Source: an uncultured Clostridia bacterium (GTDB lineage: Bacteria; Bacillota; Clostridia; Christensenellales; Borkfalkiaceae). Taken from it: a stretch of DNA of 64,000 bases. Within the stretch, counting starts at the first letter, position 1. Each line of letters opens with the position of its first letter. Location: positions 62,001 to 126,000 of the forward strand of contig CANREF010000004.1 of the NCBI GenBank assembly GCA_947629575.1, given 5' to 3'. The translations under genes and the position numbers were made by a program. This document shows, piece by piece, positions 33,871 to 41,806 of this stretch. The notes below the pieces were generated by a model. It did no database searches and was not told the DNA's origin. It saw only the letters and a list, made by a program, of their open reading frames with translations.

Positions 33871-34623
33871 ATGGCGAAGAAAATCGTGGTTACATCCGGG
33901 AAGGGCGGAGTCGGCAAGACGACGGTCACGGCGAACCTCGGCGTGCAGCTCGCCAAGAACGGATGCAGGGTGATCGTCTGCGATCTCGACTTCGGGCTCA
34001 ATAACATCGACGTCGTACTCGGGGTGGAGAATCTGGCGACCTTCGACGTCGTGGACGCGGTGGAAGGCAGGTGCCGCCCCAAACAGGCGCTTGTGCGCCA
34101 TCCCCGCTATCCCACCCTCTATTCCCTCGCCAGCAACCGCATTTCCGAACGTTATATCTCTCCGCAGGCGGTCCGCCTCATCCTCGATTCCCTCTCCCCT
34201 CAGTTCGATTTTATTCTGATCGACTGTCCCGCGGGGATCGACGAAGGGTTTCACAGGGCAGTTGCCTGTGCGGAGGAGGCACTGCTCGTCACCACGCCGC
34301 ATATTTCCGCCATGCGGGACGCCGCCCGCGTCGCCGACATGCTCAAGAGCTACCGACTGCAACGGGTGGGGTTGGTCGTCAATATGGTGAGAGGGGATCT
34401 TGTGCGGAAGGGGGAACTTTTGAGGCCCGAGGAGATTTCCGAGACATTGCATGTTCCGCTCGCCTGCGTTGTTCCCGAAGAGGATAAGATTTTTCTCGAT
34501 AACGTTGCGGACCGCTATCGGGCGTTCCGCAGTCTTGCGGAATTTTATGTGTGCGGAAAGCCGAATACCGAATTCAGAAGGAAGAGCTTTTTCGGCGGAT
34601 TGCTCTGCGCATTGAGGAGGTAA
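33871..34623 (+). CDS. minD: Septum site-determining ATPase MinD
   Basis: A 250-residue membrane-targeted ATPase of the ParA/MinD family that positions the division septum. The deviant Walker A KGGVGKTT (residues about 11-18), the DLDFGLNNID motif and FILIDCPAGIDEGF are visible. The C-terminal FRRKSFFGGLLCALRR fits a short amphipathic membrane-targeting helix. GGAGGCGAAAT precedes ATG at 33871. minE follows 1 base after the stop. No minC is in the window. Confidence 0.9.
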   Translation: MAKKIVVTSGKGGVGKTTVTANLGVQLAKNGCRVIVCDLDFGLNNIDVVLGVENLATFDVVDAVEGRCRPKQALVRHPRYPTLYSLASNRISERYISPQAVRLILDSLSPQFDFILIDCPAGIDEGFHRAVACAEEALLVTTPHISAMRDAARVADMLKSYRLQRVGLVVNMVRGDLVRKGELLRPEEISETLHVPLACVVPEEDKIFLDNVADRYRAFRSLAEFYVCGKPNTEFRRKSFFGGLLCALRR

Positions 34624-34624
34624 T

Positions 34625-34855
34625 ATGCTCAAACGGGAAACGACAAAAAACAGGCTCAAAAAGATGCTCAACGAAGAGAGGGAGGAGCTTACCGACGCGA
34701 CGCGGGCTGCCGCGCTTGCCGATCTCACCCATGTGGCGCAGGAATATTTTGAAGCGGAAAATCCTTCCCTGCAGGTCAAAAAGGGGAAAAACGGTTCGGA
34801 AGTCCTCTTCAGCTTCCGTGCGGTCCGTGCGAAAAATTTTACTACCCTAAAATGA
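34625..34855 (+). CDS. minE: Cell division topological specificity factor MinE
   Basis: A 76-residue protein that stimulates MinD ATPase and drives pole-to-pole oscillation. The N-terminal MinD-binding helix region (TTKNRLKKMLNEEREELTD) and the C-terminal dimer region (VAQEYFEAENPSLQVKKG...EVLFSF) follow the MinE pattern, although similarity is modest. Location behind minD supports the call. Confidence 0.82.
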   Translation: MLKRETTKNRLKKMLNEEREELTDATRAAALADLTHVAQEYFEAENPSLQVKKGKNGSEVLFSFRAVRAKNFTTLK

Positions 34856-34865
34856 GAGGAAGTGA

Positions 34866-34894
34866 TTGACATTTGTGTAAATGTTTTGTATAAT
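34866..34894 (+). promoter_or_regulatory. DegV gene promoter
   Basis: TTGACA (34866-34871), 17-base spacer, TATAAT (34889-34894); full consensus. Confidence 0.85.
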
Positions 34895-34948
34895 ACTTAA
34901 TACTTAGAAAAAGATAAGGGAAGATTTCTTCCGTGAAAGGGAAAATAC

Positions 34949-35821
34949 ATGAACAGACTTTTTGAGATCATCACAGATTCTGCTTCCGATCTGCCCGAAG
35001 AGTACTATCGGGAACAGGATGTAAAATGTATCCGTTTGGGATTCAATATGAACGGCGTTCTCTATGAAGGGGAAGATGGGGAACACCTCGATGTGAAAGA
35101 CTTTTATGCGCAACTGCGCAACGGCTCCATGCCCACTACATTTCAGGCGTCGCCCGAACAAGTGAAGCGGGCGATCGAGCCGCTTGTTTCCGCGGGAAAG
35201 GACGTGCTCGCCATTGCATTCTCGTCGGGACTTTCGGGAACTTACAACAGTTATTTGCTTGCAGCACAGGAGCTTACCAAGGCATATCCCGGGCGGAAGA
35301 TCTTGGTGGTCGATTCCCTCTGCGCTTCGTTCGGGCAGGGACTTCTTGTGGACTATGTAGTAAAGAAGGCGGATACTGGCGCTGCGATCGAGGAGACCCG
35401 CGATTATGCGGAAGCGCTCAAACAGCATATTTGCCATTATTTTACGGTGGATAATCTCTTCCACCTCAAGCGGGGCGGCAGAGTTTCCGCCACGACTGCC
35501 GTCATCGGCTCTATTTTGAAAATAAAGCCCGTCCTGCACGTGGATGAGGAAGGGCATCTCATTGCCATCGGAAAGGCAATGGGGCGGAAGAAGTCGATCT
35601 CAGCGCTTGTCGAGCATATGAAGGAATTGCAGATCCTCGATCACGACGATCCGATCTACATCAGCCATGGCGACTGCGAGGAGGATGTTAAATTTTTGAT
35701 CGAGCTGCTTCGCGCCGCTTACGGGAATCGGAAGATCGTTGTCGCGGAGATCGGTAGCGTGATCGGCGCGCATTCGGGCGCGGGGACGCTGGCGGTATTT
35801 TTCCGCGGCAAGAGGAGATGA
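34949..35821 (+). CDS. DegV-family fatty-acid-binding protein
   Basis: A 290-residue EDD-fold protein. DegV/FakB proteins bind a fatty acid and present it to the FakA kinase for phosphorylation. Family signs: IITDSASDLPEEYY at the start, FQASPEQ near residue 68, IAFSSGLSGTYNS near 90, VDSLCASFGQGLLV near 128 and FHLKRGGRVS near 170. Complete length. No fakA nearby. Confidence 0.93.
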   Translation: MNRLFEIITDSASDLPEEYYREQDVKCIRLGFNMNGVLYEGEDGEHLDVKDFYAQLRNGSMPTTFQASPEQVKRAIEPLVSAGKDVLAIAFSSGLSGTYNSYLLAAQELTKAYPGRKILVVDSLCASFGQGLLVDYVVKKADTGAAIEETRDYAEALKQHICHYFTVDNLFHLKRGGRVSATTAVIGSILKIKPVLHVDEEGHLIAIGKAMGRKKSISALVEHMKELQILDHDDPIYISHGDCEEDVKFLIELLRAAYGNRKIVVAEIGSVIGAHSGAGTLAVFFRGKRR

Positions 35822-35875
35822 GAAAGCTGCCGCACGGCGAAGAGCAGGCTGCGGGAAAGAGCGATACAGAAGAAC

Positions 35876-35963
35876 GGACGGTTGGCGGAGCGGTTTAACG
35901 CGGCGGTCTTGAAAACCGTTGAAGTGAGAGCTTCCGGGGGTTCGAATCCCTCACCGTCCGCCA
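35876..35963 (+). tRNA. tRNA-Ser (TGA)
   Basis: Starts GGACGGTTGGCGGAGC; the acceptor GGACGGT pairs with ACCGTCC, the anticodon loop CTTGAAA contains TGA (serine), a long variable arm (GAAGTGAGAGCTTC) is present, the T-loop reads GGTTCGAATCC and CCA is encoded. 88 bases. Confidence 0.95.
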
Positions 35964-36010
35964 CCGAAGGCACCCAGAGGGTGCCTTTTTTCGGTGGCGG
36001 ACGGTGAGGG
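35948..36010 (+). terminator. tRNA-Ser terminator inside a 63-base palindrome
   Basis: GGCACCC (35969-35975) pairs with GGGTGCC (35979-35985) and is followed by six T. The whole unit is embedded in perfect 21-base outer arms: 35948-35968, which is the tRNA 3' end, and its inverted copy 35990-36010. Confidence 0.85.
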
Positions 36011-36340
36011 TAGAAGGAAACCCCGCGGGGTTCGCCCCGCCCGCACGTTCTTTATACTGCCGAAGGGCGGCACGAGCGCGTAGCGCGAAGTAATCCCTCA
36101 CCGTCCGCCAGACAAGCAGCGGCGGGGTACTTTTGTACCCCGCCGCTGCTTGTGAGAACGAATGTAGTGAGGGATTCGAGGGTGGAGGCGATTGCGGGAG
36201 CAATCGGTTTGCGGTCGAATTGCAGGATAGTGGTCAAGTTTGCCGCAAACTCGACAATTGATAATTGTCGACCGGGGCGCGCCGCCAAAGGCGCGAATCC
36301 CTCACGCATTGGCGGAGTTCGTGCGCCAATGCGTCATGTG
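35990..36340. repeat. Array of tRNA-Ser 3'-end copies with hairpins
   Basis: Copies of the tRNA 3' end recur: inverted 35990-36010 (21 bases), direct 36092-36110 (19 bases, to CCA), inverted partial 36167-36179 and direct partial 36294-36305 (CGAATCCCTCAC). Both direct copies run straight into hairpins, 36112-36153 (19-base stem, TTTT loop) and 36305-36333 (CGCATTGGCG/CGCCAATGCG). The inverted 36167 copy starts 13 bases after the 36112-36153 hairpin. There is no gene between the tRNA and feoA. Confidence 0.75.
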
Positions 36341-36470
36341 GTTCAAATGTCAGCGCCTATGTGCCGCCACGCAAAGGACGATAGACATGTTTCGACTACG
36401 GCTTGCACCTTCGCTCAACATGACGTGATTCGGGAAATAGTTCCCACCCCCTTAGTCCCCCTCCAGTGGA

Positions 36471-36545
36471 GGGGGTTTCGCTACATGCTCCCTTCCTATG
36501 AGGGGGTTTCGCTACATGTCCCTTCCCATGAAGGGGTTTCGCTAC
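36471..36545. repeat. GGGGTTTCGCTAC short repeats
   Basis: The core GGGGTTTCGCTAC occurs three times about 30 bases apart with TCCCTTCC-type spacers. It belongs to the 36340-36600 intergenic stretch, where I see no gene. Confidence 0.6.
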
Positions 36546-36600
36546 TGCCCACTCCTTAGGGGGCAGGGGGTTGGGGTGTTCTCTCCCCACAAAAAAATCA

Positions 36601-36616
36601 GTTAGCAATGGCGAAC
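36601..36616. promoter_or_regulatory. feo palindrome, site 1
   Basis: GTTAGCAATGGCGAAC, a near palindrome of form GTTNGC-N4-GCNAAC, 29 bases upstream of the -35 box. Confidence 0.5.
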
Positions 36617-36644
36617 TTTTTTTTGAAAAACGGCCTTCAAACGG

Positions 36645-36673
36645 TTGACAGCGGAAAAAATTCGTGATAGAAT
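36645..36673 (+). promoter_or_regulatory. feo operon promoter
   Basis: TTGACA (36645-36650), 17-base spacer, TAGAAT (36668-36673). Leader of about 140 bases to the first feoA. Confidence 0.75.
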
Positions 36674-36717
36674 AGCTTGCGGAAAGCGCAAAAAGAGCGC
36701 TTTTTCATCGGAAGACA

Positions 36718-36733
36718 GTTCGCAATGCCGAAC
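36718..36733. promoter_or_regulatory. feo palindrome, site 2
   Basis: GTTCGCAATGCCGAAC; GTTCG and CGAAC are inverted repeats with a 6-base spacer. Lies in the early transcribed region. Confidence 0.5.
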
Positions 36734-36769
36734 TTATTGAACGGACTGCGAATTTTTTTCGGGAGACGG

Positions 36770-36785
36770 GTTCGCACCGCCGAAC
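36770..36785. promoter_or_regulatory. feo palindrome, site 3
   Basis: GTTCGCACCGCCGAAC, the same 16-base pattern as site 2, 35 bases before the first feoA start. Confidence 0.5.
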
Positions 36786-36819
36786 TCCCACATATATTAT
36801 ATCGGTAAGGAATATACAT

Positions 36820-37032
36820 ATGCCGCTGTTGCTTGCGCCCGTAGGGCAGGAAATGAAGATCATCAAGATCATTGTAGACGAAAAGACAAAGAAGCATCTT
36901 GCGAATCTCGGCGTGATCGCCGATTCCGCGATCACCGTTCTTTCCACAAGCGGTGGCAGCGCGGTGTGCATCGTCAAGGAAGGGCGTCTTGCGCTCGATA
37001 AAAATCTTGCAAGCCGTATCTATGTCGCTTGA
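36820..37032 (+). CDS. feoA: FeoA-type iron transport protein (first copy)
   Basis: A 70-residue SH3-like protein that assists ferrous iron uptake by FeoB. Seen: KTKKHLANLGVIADSAITVLS and GGSAVCIVKEGRLALDKNLASRIYV, the FeoA core. AAGGAATATACAT precedes ATG. A second feoA follows, separated by a hairpin (CCCTCTC/GAGAGGG at 37040-37059) and palindrome site 4. Confidence 0.87.
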   Translation: MPLLLAPVGQEMKIIKIIVDEKTKKHLANLGVIADSAITVLSTSGGSAVCIVKEGRLALDKNLASRIYVA

Positions 37033-37075
37033 AACTTGCCCCTCTCCCCGCGAGAGGGGATAAAAAAGCCATATG

Positions 37076-37091
37076 GTTAGCGGCTGCTAAC
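37076..37091. promoter_or_regulatory. feo palindrome, site 4
   Basis: GTTAGCGGCTGCTAAC, a perfect palindrome with GTTAGC arms and 4-base spacer, between the two feoA genes. Confidence 0.5.
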
Positions 37092-37120
37092 TCGCAAAGT
37101 TATCGGAGGTACATATAGAA

Positions 37121-37354
37121 ATGACAAAATTGCTCAATGAATTTTCCGTCGGCGAGAGGGGGGTCATCAAGACCGTCTCGGGCGAGGGAAAGATCAGAAG
37201 GAGGCTTTTTGACATGGGGGTAACGCCCGGTGCGGAAGTCTTGCTTCGCAAGAAGGCGCCGCTCGGAGATCCTTTGGAACTCACCATCCGCGGCTATGAA
37301 CTCACTCTGCGCAAGACGGAGGCGGCGTGCGTGCTCATGGAGGTGAAAGAATGA
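37121..37354 (+). CDS. feoA: FeoA-type iron transport protein (second copy)
   Basis: A 77-residue FeoA domain protein with EFSVGERGVIKTVSGEGKIRRRLFDMGV and KKAPLGDPLELTIRGYELTLRKTEA, closer to the consensus than the first copy. TATCGGAGGTACATATAGAA is the ribosome region. It overlaps feoB by 4 bases. Confidence 0.93.
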   Translation: MTKLLNEFSVGERGVIKTVSGEGKIRRRLFDMGVTPGAEVLLRKKAPLGDPLELTIRGYELTLRKTEAACVLMEVKE

Positions 37355-39753
37355 AGAAGTTTGCCTTGGCGGGCAATCCCAACTGCGGCAAGACGACGCT
37401 GTTCAACCTTTTGACCGGCTCGACCGCCTATGTGGGGAACTGGCCCGGGGTCACGGTGGATAAGCGCGAGGGGACGTATAAGCGCGGAGAAGAACCTGTG
37501 AAGATCGTGGACCTTCCCGGGATCTATTCCCTCTCGCCCTACACGCCCGAGGAGGTGATCTCCCGCAACTTCATCCTCGATGAAAAGCCTGATTGCGTCA
37601 TCAACATCGTGGACGCGACCAATCTCGAGCGCAACCTCTACCTCACGACCCAGCTCATGGAGATCGACGTTCCCGTCATCATCGCTCTCAACATGATGGA
37701 CGCGGTGGAGAAGGCGGGCGACAGGATCGACGCCAAAGAGCTCGAAAAGAAGATCGGGCTTCCCGTCGTGCAGATCTCGGCGCTCAAGAACACGGGGATC
37801 AAGGAACTCATGGACAGGGCGATCAAGATCTCCGACGAGCCGCGTGAGGGGAAGACGGTTTTACACGATTCTCCGCTCGCACACCTCGTGCGGGACGTGA
37901 GCATCGCCTTAAAGGGCGCAAAGGTGGAAGCGCCTCTCTTCCACGCGGTGAAGCTCGCCGAAATGGACGAGATCGAAGTGAAGATGCACCCCGAGCTCGT
38001 CTCCATGGTGGACGCGTTCAAAGCGACCTTCAAAGACGATACTTTCGGGAGCGATCTCGAGGCGGTCGTGGCGGACGCGCGTTATAAGTACATTTCCGCC
38101 AATTATTCCACCGCCTACGAGCGGAGAAAGCGGGGAGAAGTCCTTACTAAAAGCGATAAGGCGGATAAGATCCTCACCCATAAGATATGGGGCATTCCCA
38201 TCTTCCTCGTCATTCTGTTTGCGATCTTTCATCTGACTTTCTCGGAGGACCTCTTCTTCATCGGCGCTATGTCGGGCGGAAGGCTTCCTACGCTGTTCGG
38301 CGCTGTCGAAGAGGGCGGGCTCGGGCTCGAAGAGAACGCATGGACGACCCTCCTTGCCTGCTTCTATGACGGTGCGGTCTTTTCCCCGGGGGTAATGATC
38401 ACCAACCTATGGACGTGGTGTCTCGACTGGGTGGGCGAGCTTTTGGGGCTTGCCACCGCCAATGCGCCCCTTTGGGTGGGCAGCTTTGTGGGCGACGGCA
38501 TTTGGGGCGGTCTTTCCGCCGTCCTCGGCTTCCTGCCGCAAATTCTTGTGCTCTTCCTCTTCTTCTCCATTTTGGAGGACAGCGGCTATATGGCGCGCGT
38601 CGCGTTCATCCTCGACCGCATTTTCCGTCGCTTCGGGCTCTCGGGAAGGGCGTTCATGCCCATGATCATGGGCTTCGGCTGCAGCTTGCCCGCCATGATC
38701 AACACCCGTACTCTTGCCGACGACAATGAGCGAACGGCGACCATCCGCGTCATCCCGATGTTCTCGTGCGGCGCAAAACTGCCCATTCTCACCGCGATCG
38801 CGGGGGGCATCGTGCAGTATTTCGGCGTGGGGAATGCCGACCTCATCACTTACGGCATGTATCTCGTCGGGATCGTGACGGCGATCGTGTGCGTCATCCT
38901 GATGCGCTCGACTACGATGCGCGGCGAAGTTCCGCCCTTCATCATGGAACTTCCCGCCTACCACCTGCCGCTTTTCAAGGGGCTCATGATCCACCTTTGG
39001 GATAAGACGAAACACTTCGTCAAGAAGGCGTTCACCATCATCTTCGCCTCGACGATCGTCATCTGGTTCCTCTCCTCGTTCAGCTGGAATTGGAAGTTCC
39101 TTCTTCAAGACGCACAGGAACTGTTTGAGAGCGATCCAGTGCTGTACGCCTCCCTCGAGGGTGTGGAGGGGCTCGTCAATATGCACATGGAAAACAGCAT
39201 CCTCGGCTCGATCGGAATGCTCATCCAGCCGCTGTTCACCCCCTTGGGCTTCGGTTCGCAGCTCGGAAAAGCGGGCTGGGTGTTCGCGGTCGCGGCGCTC
39301 ACGGGGCTCGTTGCGAAGGAGAACGTCATCGCGACGTTCGGAACGCTCGCCGCGTCCGTTGCGGGCGCATATATCGCCACGGACGAGGGGATCGCGGAAG
39401 CGGTCGCAATGATCTCGGCAACGGGCATCACCATTCCCGCGCTCATCTCCTTCATTGCCTTCAACATGGTGACGATCCCCTGTTTTGCGGCATGTGCCAC
39501 CGCGAAGAGCGAACTTCCCAAGGGGAAATTTTCATGGACGCTCCTGTTTTGGCTCGTCACTTCTTACATCGTCGGCACGGTCATCTATCTTGTCGGTTCG
39601 TGGTGGTGGACGGTCTTCATCGTGCTCGCCGTGATCGCTGCTGCGGTCTTGGGACTGGTCCTTTGGAACAGAAAACATCCCGTTGCCTTAAGCGCAGAAG
39701 AGAGCGAAGAGGCGCTTTTGGAGGAGGCGGCTGTCGCCGAAGAGGAGAAGTAA
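37351..39753 (+). CDS. feoB: Ferrous iron transporter FeoB
   Basis: An 800-residue inner-membrane Fe2+ transporter with an N-terminal G domain: G1 GNPNCGKTT (about 8-16), G3 DLPGIYSLSPYTPEE, G4 NMMD. A helical GDI region follows, then about nine transmembrane helices with the Gate motifs (GFGCSLPAMINTR near 450 and SCGAKLPILTA near 480). Start 37351 is chosen because it overlaps the feoA stop and begins MKKFALAGNPNC. A small Cys-rich partner follows directly. Confidence 0.97.
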   Translation: MKKFALAGNPNCGKTTLFNLLTGSTAYVGNWPGVTVDKREGTYKRGEEPVKIVDLPGIYSLSPYTPEEVISRNFILDEKPDCVINIVDATNLERNLYLTTQLMEIDVPVIIALNMMDAVEKAGDRIDAKELEKKIGLPVVQISALKNTGIKELMDRAIKISDEPREGKTVLHDSPLAHLVRDVSIALKGAKVEAPLFHAVKLAEMDEIEVKMHPELVSMVDAFKATFKDDTFGSDLEAVVADARYKYISANYSTAYERRKRGEVLTKSDKADKILTHKIWGIPIFLVILFAIFHLTFSEDLFFIGAMSGGRLPTLFGAVEEGGLGLEENAWTTLLACFYDGAVFSPGVMITNLWTWCLDWVGELLGLATANAPLWVGSFVGDGIWGGLSAVLGFLPQILVLFLFFSILEDSGYMARVAFILDRIFRRFGLSGRAFMPMIMGFGCSLPAMINTRTLADDNERTATIRVIPMFSCGAKLPILTAIAGGIVQYFGVGNADLITYGMYLVGIVTAIVCVILMRSTTMRGEVPPFIMELPAYHLPLFKGLMIHLWDKTKHFVKKAFTIIFASTIVIWFLSSFSWNWKFLLQDAQELFESDPVLYASLEGVEGLVNMHMENSILGSIGMLIQPLFTPLGFGSQLGKAGWVFAVAALTGLVAKENVIATFGTLAASVAGAYIATDEGIAEAVAMISATGITIPALISFIAFNMVTIPCFAACATAKSELPKGKFSWTLLFWLVTSYIVGTVIYLVGSWWWTVFIVLAVIAAAVLGLVLWNRKHPVALSAEESEEALLEEAAVAEEEK

Positions 39754-39918
39754 ATGGCTTGGTATGAAATTCTCATCATCGTGCTTGCGGTCTGTTTTGT
39801 GGCTGCGGTCATCGTGTGGCAGATCGTGAGAAGGGTGCAGGGCAAGGGCGGTTGCGACTGCGGCTGCGGAAATTGCGGCGGAGCTTGCCCGCACTGCGCG
39901 CAAAAAAAGAAAAAGTAG
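39754..39918 (+). CDS. FeoB-associated Cys-rich membrane protein
   Basis: A 54-residue protein starting on the base after the feoB stop. One transmembrane helix (ILIIVLAVCFVAAVIVWQIV) is followed by GGCDCGCGNCGGACPHCAQ and a lysine tail. This is the FeoB-associated Cys-rich family (PF12669), probably acting with FeoB in iron transfer across the membrane. Confidence 0.9.
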   Translation: MAWYEILIIVLAVCFVAAVIVWQIVRRVQGKGGCDCGCGNCGGACPHCAQKKKK

Positions 39919-39995
39919 TTCACTCATAATCTCCATAAATCTTCGGAAGGGGAGGGCGCACGCCCTCTCTTTTCGATAAAATTTTCTTCGGGATA

Positions 39996-40024
39996 TTTAC
40001 AAATGTTCCTTTCGGTGTTATAAT
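39996..40024 (+). promoter_or_regulatory. Promoter with very short leader
   Basis: TTTACA (39996-40001), 17-base spacer, TATAAT (40019-40024). The next start codon is 10 bases after the hexamer, without a Shine-Dalgarno. Confidence 0.7.
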
Positions 40025-40034
40025 AAAATAGTAT

Positions 40035-40814
40035 ATGAAAAGGAAAAGAGCAAACAAGGAAGGGGAAAAGGAGAGCAAAAGGGAGAAGAGGCGAAGTCCG
40101 TTCCGTTTTTTGGCATGGGGCGCGTTCTTTCCCATACTCGCCGAGGCGGGGATCGGCATCCTGCTCCTCGCTCTTCCCGAAAATTCTCTTGAAGTTCTGA
40201 GCATCTCCGTGGGGGTGCTCTTCTGCGTGCTCGCCGTCTTCCTTCTTGCGACCGCATTCCTGCACGCCAAGGCGGGGATCTTGCGGCTCGCCTTCGGTGC
40301 CGCTTTCATCGGCGCGGCGGTATGGCTGTTCATTGGGCGCAGCGAAGCCGCCGTCATCCTCTTGTACATCCTCTTGGGACTGCTCATTCTGCGCACCCTG
40401 CTCGGGATGTGGAACGCCCTTTCCCGCAACAAGGAACTGACGGGACGGCGGCGCCGCGAGATCGGCTTTACCGTCTGCCTCGCCCTGTTTATATGCGCCT
40501 TTGTGCTGTTCTTCCCGATATTCTCTTTCACCGTCCGCTGTATCGTGACGGGAGTGCTCTATGTCATCCTTGCGGCGACGGGGCTGTGTTCCCACTTTGC
40601 CCGCCTGTTTGCGCCGAAGCCCTTTCCCGAAGCGGTGGAAAAGAAAGGAGAAAAGCAAGAAGAAAAGAAAAAGAAGAGGGGGAAGGGAAAGGAAGATCCC
40701 GAGGCGCAGCCGCCCCAAGAGCCCCAAGCGCAGGAAGAGCCCCAAGGGCCCGAGAAGAAGCGCCGCTCTTTCTTCAGACGGAAAAAGAAGAGCGATGGGG
40801 ACGAAGGACAGTAA
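40035..40814 (+). CDS. HdeD/DUF308-like membrane protein with charged tail
   Basis: A 259-residue protein with a basic head (KRKRANKEGEKESKREKRR), six hydrophobic helices in three pairs (about 25-180) and a highly charged tail of about 70 residues (EKKGEKQEEKKKKRGKG...PEKKRRSFFRRKKKSDGDE). The helix pattern resembles DUF308/HdeD acid-resistance proteins; function unknown. It is the first gene after the feo operon and has its own promoter. Confidence 0.65.
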   Translation: MKRKRANKEGEKESKREKRRSPFRFLAWGAFFPILAEAGIGILLLALPENSLEVLSISVGVLFCVLAVFLLATAFLHAKAGILRLAFGAAFIGAAVWLFIGRSEAAVILLYILLGLLILRTLLGMWNALSRNKELTGRRRREIGFTVCLALFICAFVLFFPIFSFTVRCIVTGVLYVILAATGLCSHFARLFAPKPFPEAVEKKGEKQEEKKKKRGKGKEDPEAQPPQEPQAQEEPQGPEKKRRSFFRRKKKSDGDEGQ

Positions 40815-40831
40815 AATACGCACGAAAACAG

Positions 40832-40860
40832 TTGCAATTTTGCGCGCGTTGTAGTAAAAT
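40832..40860 (+). promoter_or_regulatory. Promoter of yitT-like operon
   Basis: TTGCAA (40832-40837), 17-base spacer, TAAAAT (40855-40860). Confidence 0.65.
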
Positions 40861-40883
40861 CGTAACTGTTTTCGGGGAATTAT

Positions 40884-41804
40884 ATGCAAGAAGATCAAAA
40901 GGAAAAGAAACTCTCGGCGCTCATCATTTCCGCAGTCATCGCCGTACTCTTGTCGGGGATCGTGCGCGCGCTCGGGATCTATATCTTCGTCTCGCCCAAT
41001 AAGTTCGCACCGGGCGGGATCAACGGGATCGCAGTCATGCTCGAGTACGGCACCAAGCTGAGTTCGGGCTGGTTTCTGCTCATGATCAACGTGCCCCTCT
41101 TCTTTTTGGCGTTCTTTCTGCTCGGGAAGAGGGAGGCGATCGTCTCCACCCTCTCCATGCTGCTCACTTCGGGGCTTCTGATCGTCTTTGACTATATCCC
41201 GGGATTCAAGGACGCCCGTTTCGACGGGTCTGTCTCCGCCGAGCCGATCGCCTACGGGCTGGTCGCCGCCGTGGCGGGGGGGATCTTCCTCGGGATCGCG
41301 CTCGCGGTCATGATCAAGAACTGCGGAACGGCGGGCGGAACGGCGGTGCTCGCTTCCATCGTCAATAAAAAGTGGAAATTTCTGAGCGTGAGCTGGCTCA
41401 CCTCGGGCTTCGACGCAGTCGTCGTGTTCGCCTCGATCTTTACGTATTACAAGGCGGGCGCGACCTTTGCGGTCAATCTGCTCCCCGTGCTGCTCGCGCT
41501 TGTCTCCCTCTATGTCACGAGCAAGACGAGCGATCTCATTCTGCAGGGCTTCAAGGTGGCGTACCGCTTTGAGATCGTCACCAATCATGCCGAGGAGATC
41601 GCGCAGGAGATCATGCAGCGCACCCACCACGGCGTCACCGAAGTTCCCGGCATCGGCATGTACTCCCATTCAGAGCACAAGGTCCTCGTGTGCATCATCC
41701 GCAAGCGCCATATCGCCGAGATCCAGCGTATCATCCGCAAATATCCCGATACGTTCGCGTCCTTCACCCCGACGTCGGAAGTGTACGGTAAATTTATCAA
41801 GTAA
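40884..41804 (+). CDS. YitT-family membrane protein
   Basis: A 306-residue integral membrane protein of the YitT/DUF2179 family. About five helices (IISAVIAVLLSGIVRALGIYIF onwards, with APGGINGIAVML and the NCGTAGGTAVLA loop) precede the C-terminal DUF2179 domain (YRFEIVTNHAEEIAQEIMQRTHHGVTEVPG). Transported ligand is not established. The CPBP gene starts 2 bases after its stop. Confidence 0.92.
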   Translation: MQEDQKEKKLSALIISAVIAVLLSGIVRALGIYIFVSPNKFAPGGINGIAVMLEYGTKLSSGWFLLMINVPLFFLAFFLLGKREAIVSTLSMLLTSGLLIVFDYIPGFKDARFDGSVSAEPIAYGLVAAVAGGIFLGIALAVMIKNCGTAGGTAVLASIVNKKWKFLSVSWLTSGFDAVVVFASIFTYYKAGATFAVNLLPVLLALVSLYVTSKTSDLILQGFKVAYRFEIVTNHAEEIAQEIMQRTHHGVTEVPGIGMYSHSEHKVLVCIIRKRHIAEIQRIIRKYPDTFASFTPTSEVYGKFIK

Positions 41805-41806
41805 GT

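Noticed and set aside
32253-34082. 609-residue open frame on the minus strand
   Set aside because: It covers the duplicated-domain gene and part of minD in antisense and consists of reversed repeats (Gly-Ser from Glu-Pro codons).
36471-36545. Short repeats resembling CRISPR
   Set aside because: Only three copies with non-unique spacers; better seen as a GC-rich hairpin remnant.
36152-36559. 135-residue plus-strand frame in the tRNA-Ser repeat region
   Set aside because: It consists of tRNA-derived and hairpin repeats, has no ribosome site and no protein-like composition.
39924-41669. 581-residue minus-strand frame
   Set aside because: Antisense to two membrane protein genes with promoters and good ribosome sites on the plus strand; very rich in charged residues as expected from reversed hydrophobic codons.
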